NCBI GenBank assembly: GCA_963849115.1
Contig: CAWKGK010000009.1
Location: 1 to 64,000 of the forward strand
Direction: 5' to 3'
Length of the DNA stretch: 64,000 nt
Origin: JACDAL01 sp963849115
GTDB taxonomy: Bacteria; Actinomycetota; CADDZG01; WHSQ01
The notes under the pieces are model-generated. The model saw only the letters and a program-made list of their open reading frames with translations. It searched no databases and was not told the DNA's origin. Below, piece after piece: positions 57,554 through 64,000 of this stretch. The translations under genes were made by a program, and so were the position numbers. The number at the start of each line of letters is the position of its first letter. The first letter of the stretch is position 1.

Positions 57554-58935
57554 GCTCGCACGAGATGGGCGGCGGGCTCTGCAAGCGGTGAGCTTGCGGC
57601 CTCGATGAGTGGCGCAGCCTTCGTGAAGCACTCCTCGAGTTCGGCCTCCGGGTCCGAGTCGGCGACGATCCCGCCGCCGGCGCCGAGCCAAATGCGTCCT
57701 TCGGAGATCTCGAAAGTGCGAATGGCGACGTTGAGCTCGAGCCCGGCAATGGGGCTCGAGTACCCGATGGCTCCGGTGTACGCCTCGCGCGCGCTGCTCT
57801 CGAGCTCGGCGATCAGCTCCATCGCTCTGATCTTGGGCGCTCCGGTAACCGAGCCGGGAGGAAAGGTGGCCCTCAGCAGGGCAGCGTTATCGATCTCCTC
57901 CCGAAGCGTCCCGGTCACGGTCGTGACCAGGTGCCAAACGCCCGGATGCGCCTCAGGGCGCGCCAGCGAGGGAACCGTGATCGAGCCCGGCACGCAGACT
58001 CTGCCGAGGTCGTTTCTCACCAGGTCGGTAATCATGACGTTCTCGGCCCGGTCCTTGGCCGAGGCCTGCAGCAGCCTGCGCTGGTGAGTTTCTGCTTCCT
58101 GAGACCGACGGCGAATGGTTCCCTTGATGGGTCTGCTCGTAACCACCCGTTCTGCGCTGTGAAGGAAGAGCTCGGGGGAGAGGCTCGCCACGCTCGCTTC
58201 TGGAGTGCTCACGAAAGCGCCATAGGAAGGAGACAGGCGCTCCGAACAGGCGCAGAACAGGTCGAGCGGATCGCCGCAGAAATCCGCCTCCAATCGCAGG
58301 CAGAGGTTGGCCTGGAAGATGTCGCCCGCCCAGATGTGATCTATGCAGCGGGACACGGCGGCGCGGTGGCGCTCTCCTGTGGGGGCCGAGTTGAAAGTCC
58401 CGACCCTGTGTGCGCGCCCTGCCGCAGGCTCCGATTGCAGGCGGGCACGCAGAAGATCAAGCCTGAGGTCGAGGGCAGCAGCCCGCTCCGGCGTCCACAG
58501 CGCTTCGAACCACCACTGATTGCTGGCCAACTCGTAGCGCAGCAGGTGGTCGTAGTAGGCGAGAGAGAATGTGGGGATGGCCACGGGTCGCGGCGGAGGC
58601 TGGGGGAGCTTCTCGATGAGCCCGCCGAGCTGATAGCCGAGGTAACCGAACCATCCTCCGCCCACGGCCCCCTCTGCCGCGCCCTCCACGAGCGGCAACC
58701 TGCTCATTGTCGCAAAGGGATCGTCTAAGGGGCCCGCGACGGATAACGGGTCCGAGGCTACGATCGCGCCCCCGCCCGCCCACCGCCCCATTAGCGCCAC
58801 GGGCCGGCGATCGGCTCGGAAGGAGCGCAACACCTGGGTGGGAGTGAGGTTGCACCGAAGCGCAACGCGCCTCAGCTGCGACTTTTTCATTGCAGCCCGC
58901 GCCGAGCGCGGGTTGTGGCGTAAAGGATCGTTCAC
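57550..58935 (-). CDS. pabB: Aminodeoxychorismate synthase component I
   Basis: A 461-residue chorismate-using enzyme. The catalytic PIKGT motif occurs in VTSRPIKGTIRRRSQEAETH, with the active lysine of PabB rather than the PIAGT of anthranilate synthase, followed by NVMITDLVRNDLGRVCVPGS, LVTTVTGTLREEID and TFPPGSVTGAPKIRAMELI. It aminates chorismate for p-aminobenzoate and folate. GTG at 58935 follows GAGG, seven bases after soxG. The glutaminase subunit PabA is not in the window and would be encoded elsewhere. Confidence 0.93.
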   Translation of the reverse strand: MNDPLRHNPRSARAAMKKSQLRRVALRCNLTPTQVLRSFRADRRPVALMGRWAGGGAIVASDPLSVAGPLDDPFATMSRLPLVEGAAEGAVGGGWFGYLGYQLGGLIEKLPQPPPRPVAIPTFSLAYYDHLLRYELASNQWWFEALWTPERAAALDLRLDLLRARLQSEPAAGRAHRVGTFNSAPTGERHRAAVSRCIDHIWAGDIFQANLCLRLEADFCGDPLDLFCACSERLSPSYGAFVSTPEASVASLSPELFLHSAERVVTSRPIKGTIRRRSQEAETHQRRLLQASAKDRAENVMITDLVRNDLGRVCVPGSITVPSLARPEAHPGVWHLVTTVTGTLREEIDNAALLRATFPPGSVTGAPKIRAMELIAELESSAREAYTGAIGYSSPIAGLELNVAIRTFEISEGRIWLGAGGGIVADSDPEAELEECFTKAAPLIEAASSPLAEPAAHLVRA

Positions 58936-58942
58936 GCGTACC

Positions 58943-59581
58943 TCAGATGCCGGGTAGAACGAAGCCTTGTGGCTCGATTGCGAACTCGGTCCCCGCATCG
59001 AGCAGCGCCTCAAAGAAGTAGTCACCGTAGGAACGGTCGCAGCTCAGCAGATAGGAGCAGACCCCATCGCGGTCGTCGCGCACGAGCTCGACCGTAAGCT
59101 TGGCGACCGAGGTTCGCAACGCGGCCCCCGTGGGGGTGACGTCGTCCGAGAGGTCGATGGCGCAGAGCTTGCATAGAACCTCCGGCGCTCTGCTCCCGGT
59201 CAGACGGACCAGCGTACGCCCGTGAGTGATGTCGAGCACGGAGACGAGCTCTCCCTTTGGGGCCCGCTTCATGACCTTGTCCATCAGCCTCGGCGCGCCC
59301 TCGGGAATCGCATACAGCGTCCATTCCTCGGGCCGGCAGGCGGTCGTCAGTACACCGCTCAACTTGCGCGAGGCTCTTCCGAAGGGGGTTTTCAGCAGGT
59401 CTGCGACCGCTCCCGATGCCGCTGCTCTCACCAGTACCTTGGAGAGAGGCATGCAGTCGATGAGCTCGAGGGCTGCTCCCTGAGATGTCTGAGAAGTGTT
59501 GGAAACCTCCCACCCAGCAACCACTTCCGTAGAACCGAAGGTGGGGACGGGGCTGCGAGCAACGGCTGCGGGCCTAGCCAC
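58943..59581 (-). CDS. soxG: Sarcosine oxidase gamma subunit
   Basis: A 212-residue subunit of heterotetrameric sarcosine oxidase. It has the family sequence: a long polar N-terminus, SVLDITHGRTLVRLTGSRAP, VLCKLCAIDLSDDVTPTGAA and ELVRDDRDGVCSYLLSCDRS-YGDYFFEALLDAG at the end, similar to the GcvT-like fold. It starts with GTG and overlaps the soxA stop by eight bases, so translation is coupled. The complex oxidises sarcosine (N-methylglycine) to glycine and passes the methyl carbon to tetrahydrofolate. Confidence 0.92.
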   Translation of the reverse strand: MARPAAVARSPVPTFGSTEVVAGWEVSNTSQTSQGAALELIDCMPLSKVLVRAAASGAVADLLKTPFGRASRKLSGVLTTACRPEEWTLYAIPEGAPRLMDKVMKRAPKGELVSVLDITHGRTLVRLTGSRAPEVLCKLCAIDLSDDVTPTGAALRTSVAKLTVELVRDDRDGVCSYLLSCDRSYGDYFFEALLDAGTEFAIEPQGFVLPGI

Positions 59582-62474
59582 GAAGCCTCTTTCCCTCGGG
59601 ATCGAAATGGGCGAGTTGCGGATTGACCACCGCTCGCGTCCGTCCCCCTGTTGGGAGCACCACGGTGAGCTCGGTTCCCGGTTCGGCGAGGTGGTGAGCG
59701 ACCTGCCCGAGGCAGATCGAGCGTCTCAGCGTTGGTGACATGCGGCTGGAGGTGATCCTGCCGGCGATGACGCCGTCGTGGACGATCTGGCTGCCCTCGG
59801 GAGGCACGACCGTGACGTCCTTCGGCCTCAGCCCCACGAGCTTGGGCCAGTCGCTGCGTTCTGCCTGCCAAAAGAGCTCGGGTTTGCCGGCAAAGTCCTC
59901 CTTGTCGAGCTTGATGGCCCAGTCGAGCTCGGCGGAATAAGCACGGGTGAGGCCATCGGTGTCCTGCCCCACGATCAGATGGCCCTTCTCGAGGCGGAGG
60001 ATGCGCTGGGCCTCGATCCCGAAGGGAGCGATTCCCAGGTCCGAACCCTGCTCCATCAACGACTCCCACACATGCAGTCCGTAGGAGGAGGGCACGTGCA
60101 GCTCGAAGCTGAGCTCGCCGGTGAAGCCGATTCGCCACATCAGGCAGTCGTCGACGCCCGCCACCCGGCCCCTGCGAACACGCATGTAGGGAAACGCCTC
60201 GGCGGAGAGATCGACGCCCTCGACCAAGCGTTCCAGAAGCGTGCGCGATTTGGGGCCGGCCACGTTGATGCTGGCGAAGTCCGACGTTACCGGCGTGATG
60301 TGGACCCGCCACTCGGGATGCTCGGTCTGCAGCCAGCTCTCGACCCACTCGAGTAAAGAGTCCGCGCCCGATGAGGTGGCGGTCATGAGGTAATTCTCGT
60401 CTGACAGCCTTCCGGTGACCCCGTCGTCGAGCACGACCCCGTCCTCGGCGCACATGACGCCGTAGCGCACCGAGCCGACTGCGAGCTTCGCCCACTTGTT
60501 GACGTACAGCTGGCTCAAGAGCTTCGCTGCGTCGGGGCCGCGCAGGTCGAACTTGCCCAATGGGGTGACGTCGATGAGGCCCACGTTCGAGCGCACGTTG
60601 CGCACCTCGGCCGTGGGGTCGCCGTAGTGGTCGGGCCGGATCCAGGCACCTGCGACCAGGGGGGTGGCGCCGTGAGCCTCGTGCCAGCTCTGCATGGGGG
60701 AGTAGCGGACGGGCTCGAGCGTGCGCCCGGCCAGAGCGCCCAGCGTGATGGGAGCATAGGGGGGTCGCCACACGGTCGTGCCGGTCTCGGCGATCGTGGA
60801 CTCTGTGGCCGCCGCCACTACCGCGACCGCATTGACGACCTCGAGCTTTCCCTGAGCCGAGCCCATCGTGGCGGTGGTGTAGCGCTTGGCAAGTTCGATC
60901 GAGCTGTAGCCCTCTGCGACCGCCGCTTCGAGCTCCTTGGAGGAGACGTCTTCGGAGAAGTCGACGAAGCCGTGCGTCCGTCCCCTGAACAGGGCGGGGT
61001 GGGCGTAGATGGGAAGGGCCGAAAATTGAATCCCAATTCCGCCCTCGGCGGAGCCGTTGCCGTTGCTCTCTTGCCCGGCGACCACGGAGTCGGTGGGGGC
61101 GGCGTGCGGAACGCCCGCTCGGAGCAGGCCGCCTGCCACACGGGCGCGCCCCGCCGCTATGCGTCCCGTGTGGGTCGCGTGCTCGAGGATCTGCTCTAAA
61201 GAGCCGTCGCCGGTAATACCCCCGGTGGCGAGGACGTCTTCGGGAAAGGAGCCGGGAAAGAAGCGGGCGGCCCGCTCGTCGTAGGTGGGCTTGTCTCCTG
61301 CCATGTTGAGCAGCGCGGTCGGCGCAGTCCAACCGGTCGCAGTGACAAGCAGATCGCACCGATAAGTTCTGCCGTCCCCGCATTCGACGGTCTTGAGCGA
61401 GCTGCCTCCGGAGGCACGTACTACATCGCCTCCTCTGCGGGCGTCCTCGACGCAGCACACCTCCACACCGGCTCCCTCGAGGTCCTTGATTGCGGCATCA
61501 CCAGAGGAATTGGCCGTGAACACGACCGCACGCGCTCCCGGTTTGACCGCCCACAGATTGATGAGGCGGCGGGCGGCGCCGGACAGCATCACGCCGGGCA
61601 GGTCGTTGCCCGCGAACACATAGGGTCGCTCGATGAGGCCGGGGGCGACTATGAGCGTCTTGGCCCTCGCTTTGATGAGTCGCTCGGTCACACCCGGAAG
61701 ACTGCGTTGCACGATGGCGAGGAAGTTGCCGTCGTAGCGGCCCGCCACCACTGAGTCGATCAATACTTCGATGCTGTTCGAAGCCGACACTGCGGCCTTC
61801 AGCTCCGCAAGCGCGCTGAGCTCGTGCTCCCCGCCCCATCGCAGGTGGCCGCCGAGCTCGTGTTCCGATTCGACCAACATCACCTGCGCGCCCGACTCTG
61901 CGGCCGCCACGGCGGCAGCCATACCCGCCGGCCCTCCTCCCGCCACCACCACGTCGGGGTGGGCGTAGCGCTTGTCGAAGTAGCCCGCGGGGGGCCGGTT
62001 CGGGACGACCCCGCCAGAAGCGAACCGCTTGAGCACTGCTTCATATGCGGGCCACAGCCGCTGCGGCTTCATGAACGTCTTGTAGTAGAAGCCCGCCGAC
62101 AGGAACCGAGATACTGCCCGATTGGCTCCCTTTACGTCGAAGCGTAGGGACGGCCATACATTCTGGGGGTTCGCGATCATTCCGTCCTCGACCCTGCGGT
62201 GGGAAGCTCGCACGTTGGGCTCGTCACCCACTTGTACGATGCAACCGGGGTCGAGTGAGTCGGCCGTCAGCACTCCGCGGGGCCGGCTGTACTTGAAGGA
62301 GCGTGACATGATGCGCTCTCCGGAGGCGGCAAGTGCCGAGGAGATCGTGTCGCCCAGGAATGCCGGGTAGTCGTGCCCATCCCACGTGAAACGAAGGGGC
62401 CGGGAGCGATCGATCACTTCTCCCGGCCGTACCGAGAGCCTCATGCTGCCTTCGACGCGAGCGGGGCGAGTCAC
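59574..62474 (-). CDS. soxA: Sarcosine oxidase alpha subunit
   Basis: A 966-residue subunit. The N-terminal domain (residues 1-110, GHDYPAFLGDTISSALAASG, SFKYSRPRGVLTADSLDPGC) is the Fer2_4-like part, then the NAD-binding VVVAGGGPAGMAAAVAAAES and a second dinucleotide site. The C-terminal 370 residues are a folate-binding GcvT domain (KFDLRGPDAAKLLSQLYVNK and FTGELSFELHVPSSYGLHVW). It carries the tetrahydrofolate site that takes the methyl carbon. GTG at 62474 shares one base with the soxD stop; an ATG at 62444 is an alternative. Confidence 0.95.
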   Translation of the reverse strand: MTRPARVEGSMRLSVRPGEVIDRSRPLRFTWDGHDYPAFLGDTISSALAASGERIMSRSFKYSRPRGVLTADSLDPGCIVQVGDEPNVRASHRRVEDGMIANPQNVWPSLRFDVKGANRAVSRFLSAGFYYKTFMKPQRLWPAYEAVLKRFASGGVVPNRPPAGYFDKRYAHPDVVVAGGGPAGMAAAVAAAESGAQVMLVESEHELGGHLRWGGEHELSALAELKAAVSASNSIEVLIDSVVAGRYDGNFLAIVQRSLPGVTERLIKARAKTLIVAPGLIERPYVFAGNDLPGVMLSGAARRLINLWAVKPGARAVVFTANSSGDAAIKDLEGAGVEVCCVEDARRGGDVVRASGGSSLKTVECGDGRTYRCDLLVTATGWTAPTALLNMAGDKPTYDERAARFFPGSFPEDVLATGGITGDGSLEQILEHATHTGRIAAGRARVAGGLLRAGVPHAAPTDSVVAGQESNGNGSAEGGIGIQFSALPIYAHPALFRGRTHGFVDFSEDVSSKELEAAVAEGYSSIELAKRYTTATMGSAQGKLEVVNAVAVVAAATESTIAETGTTVWRPPYAPITLGALAGRTLEPVRYSPMQSWHEAHGATPLVAGAWIRPDHYGDPTAEVRNVRSNVGLIDVTPLGKFDLRGPDAAKLLSQLYVNKWAKLAVGSVRYGVMCAEDGVVLDDGVTGRLSDENYLMTATSSGADSLLEWVESWLQTEHPEWRVHITPVTSDFASINVAGPKSRTLLERLVEGVDLSAEAFPYMRVRRGRVAGVDDCLMWRIGFTGELSFELHVPSSYGLHVWESLMEQGSDLGIAPFGIEAQRILRLEKGHLIVGQDTDGLTRAYSAELDWAIKLDKEDFAGKPELFWQAERSDWPKLVGLRPKDVTVVPPEGSQIVHDGVIAGRITSSRMSPTLRRSICLGQVAHHLAEPGTELTVVLPTGGRTRAVVNPQLAHFDPEGKRLRG

Positions 62475-62749
62475 TAGCCCTTTCCCTTGGTTGGTGTGGA
62501 CGGCTCGAGTTGGGCCGCGCGTACTTCGTTCGAGTTCGTGTCGCGCTCGACCTTGAGATAACGCCCACACCCAGCGCGGTGGAACCAGCTCTCGGTCGTC
62601 CAGCCGGATGGGTTGGCGCGCTCGTAGAGATAGGCGCGCCACTGCTCCTGCGTGGAGGCGTTGGGATCTGGCCGCACGATGCTCTCCCCGACGTAGCGGA
62701 ACTCGGACGCGTTGCGCGGCCCGCAGTAAGGGCACGGAATGAGAATCAC
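62474..62749 (-). CDS. soxD: Sarcosine oxidase delta subunit
   Basis: A 91-residue subunit with a structural zinc. The N-terminus MILIPCPYCGPRNASEFRYV gives two cysteines (CPYC), and WFHRAGCGRYLKVERDT gives the histidine and third cysteine, the zinc set of SoxD. The middle EQWRAYLYERANPSGWTTES is strongly conserved in the family. It lies between soxB and soxA and shares its last base with the soxA start. Confidence 0.94.
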   Translation of the reverse strand: MILIPCPYCGPRNASEFRYVGESIVRPDPNASTQEQWRAYLYERANPSGWTTESWFHRAGCGRYLKVERDTNSNEVRAAQLEPSTPTKGKG

Positions 62750-62761
62750 TGCCTCGCCTCC

Positions 62762-64000
62762 TCAGTGGCCAACGGAGGCCGCGCCTTTCTCGCCCAGGAG
62801 CTCACCGGTACCGAAGCGCTCGAGCGCGAATGCCTCGATGATCTGTGGGGTCTTGTTGTCGGCGATGAGCTGCGCCATCGCCTCGCCCGAGACCGGGCCC
62901 GCTTTGAAGCCATAGGTTCCCCAACCCACATCCACTAAGAAGCCCTCGACGGGCGTGAAGCCCATGATCGGCGAGTAGTCGGGGGTCATGTCGCAGAGCC
63001 CAGCCCATTGGCGAAGCACCCTCATCTTGGAGAGCGCAGGCATCAGCTCGATCACGTGGCTCGCCAGGCCCTCGATGAAGTCGAGTGAGCCCCTCATCGA
63101 ATAGGAAGGGAAGGGGTCGACGGAAGCGCCGAAGACGAGCTCGCCCCGGTCCGTCTGGCTCACGTAGACATGCAGGCTCCCGGAGACCACGACCGTGTCC
63201 AGGAAGGGTTTGACCGGTTCGGTAACGGCCGCCTGAAGCGGCGATGTCGTGATCGGCATGCGAACTCCGGCCATGTCCGAGATCAGGCTCGCCCACCCCG
63301 CAGTCGCGTTGACCACGATGGGGGCCGAGACGTCTCCCCGGTTCGTGCGCACCCCGGTGACCCGGCCGGAGGCAACGTTGATTCCTACGACCTCGGTGTT
63401 CGGGTGAATGTGCACGCCGGCCGCATCCGCGCCGCGAGCGTAGCCCCACACGACCGCGTCGTGCCTGATGATCCCGCCGGGTGGGTGATAGAGGGCACCG
63501 AGAATCGGATAGCGGGTCTCGGAGGAGACGTCGAGATAGGGCACAAGCTTCTTGATCTCGTCCGGGTAGATCACCTCGGAGTCGATGTTCTCGAGCTTGT
63601 TGACCTCGGCGCGCCACCGCATCGTTCTCAGCGAGCTGTCGTTGTGAGCGAGCGTCAGGTGGCCCCGCTGCGAGAACATCACGTTGAAATTGAGCTCTGC
63701 AGACAAACTCTCGTAGAGCTTCACCGAGCGATCGTAGAAGCGGACCCCGTCCGGAGTCAGGTAGTTGGAGCGGATGATGGCAGTATTGCGGCCTGATCCG
63801 CCGCTGCCGATATAGCTCTTATCGAGCACGCAGACGTTGGTGATGCCATGGCGATGGGCGAGGTAGTAGGCGATGGCGAGGCCGTGGACGCCGCCGCCGA
63901 CCACGACCACGTCGTACGAGGAAGAAAGCTCGTGGTCCCTCCACACCGGCGGCCAGGGATCCTTCGTGAGACCCCGGCGAAAGAGATCGAAGGCGGAGTA
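62762..64000 (-). CDS. soxB: Sarcosine oxidase beta subunit, 5' end cut by the window edge
   Basis: At least 412 residues. The frame stays open to the right edge and reads YSAFDLFRRGLTKDPWPPVW and RDHELSSSYDVVVVGGGVHG, the normal SoxB start less one or two residues, so an ATG at about 63946 would be too late. The FAD site is VVVGGGVHGLAIAYYLAHRH; DMTPDYSPIMGFTPVEGFLV and VGWGTYGFKAGPVSGEAMAQ close the fold. It binds FAD and oxidises sarcosine. It heads the order B-D-A-G that is typical for this enzyme. Confidence 0.95.
   Translation of the reverse strand, partial: YSAFDLFRRGLTKDPWPPVWRDHELSSSYDVVVVGGGVHGLAIAYYLAHRHGITNVCVLDKSYIGSGGSGRNTAIIRSNYLTPDGVRFYDRSVKLYESLSAELNFNVMFSQRGHLTLAHNDSSLRTMRWRAEVNKLENIDSEVIYPDEIKKLVPYLDVSSETRYPILGALYHPPGGIIRHDAVVWGYARGADAAGVHIHPNTEVVGINVASGRVTGVRTNRGDVSAPIVVNATAGWASLISDMAGVRMPITTSPLQAAVTEPVKPFLDTVVVSGSLHVYVSQTDRGELVFGASVDPFPSYSMRGSLDFIEGLASHVIELMPALSKMRVLRQWAGLCDMTPDYSPIMGFTPVEGFLVDVGWGTYGFKAGPVSGEAMAQLIADNKTPQIIEAFALERFGTGELLGEKGAASVGH

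Noticed and set aside
59428..61458. A 676-codon frame on the same strand as soxA in another phase
   Set aside because: Extremely rich in Arg and His and without any domain; soxA itself is well conserved across the same bases.
1..64000. CRISPR array or classical phage-defence island
   Set aside because: No series of equal-length repeats with unique spacers and no recognisable Cas, restriction or toxin-antitoxin genes were seen.

Overview
The window is high-GC DNA from an actinomycete-like bacterium, probably an uncultured Actinomycetota lineage. The evidence is frequent GTG and TTG starts, a NarL-type kinase/regulator pair, a DUF2231-Rieske protein, a MerR/cobalamin CarH-type regulator, a galU-moeA-moaC block followed at a distance by a GlpR/SepX-like membrane protein, and SigE-type ECF sigma and heterotetrameric sarcosine oxidase genes. 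The species cannot be fixed from sequence alone.

Bases 1-9000 are a worn accessory stretch. Almost every recognisable gene there is broken: a serine beta-lactamase-like hydrolase with two frame changes, an integrase remnant, a frameshifted DUF2231-Rieske gene, an amidohydrolase cut off by an IS3-type transposase tail, a frameshifted unknown gene, a frameshifted alpha/beta hydrolase, a Rieske ferredoxin with both a frameshift and a lost cluster cysteine, and an IS481-type transposase fragment. An intact HAD phosphatase, a tRNA-Arg(CCT) with a 12-bp repeat of its 3' flank, and a DoxX protein sit among them.

Bases 9000-21100 hold sensory and envelope genes. A CarH-like cobalamin photoreceptor with a convincing leaderless promoter lies beside DUF378 and DUF4397 genes. 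A NarL-type two-component pair is followed by three PAP2 genes, the last fused to a protein-kinase-like domain, and then by a lipoprotein with RTX-like calcium-binding repeats. Bases 21100-26400 (minus strand) encode a whole S-adenosylmethionine cycle in one operon: metK, a PfkB-type (adenosine-kinase-like) kinase, ahcY, and a homocysteine S-methyltransferase fused to a methyltransferase.

Bases 26500-48500 are mostly housekeeping: CoA-disulfide-reductase-like flavoprotein, inositol-phosphatase and O-methyltransferase, ABC exporter, SDR, tldD-pmbA, uppP, mtnP-fmdB, a diguanylate cyclase, galU-moeA-moaC, pepA, a GlpR-like protein, a translin-like protein and tRNA-Ala(CGC). Three copies of a palindromic repeat with GCCGAGTGG/CCACTCGGC arms lie between genes here, and one supplies the stop codon of moaC. 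A 99-residue gene without ATG, GTG or TTG start lies at 33883-34182.

Bases 48500-64000 carry a beta-propeller protein, a berberine-bridge-type oxidase, a TPR-LuxR regulator divergent from an ECF sigma/anti-sigma-like pair, a VOC protein, an AlkZ-type winged-helix protein, and a tight minus-strand operon soxB-soxD-soxA-soxG-pabB-pabC. That operon joins sarcosine demethylation, which needs tetrahydrofolate, to p-aminobenzoate synthesis, which supplies folate. SoxB runs off the right edge of the window.
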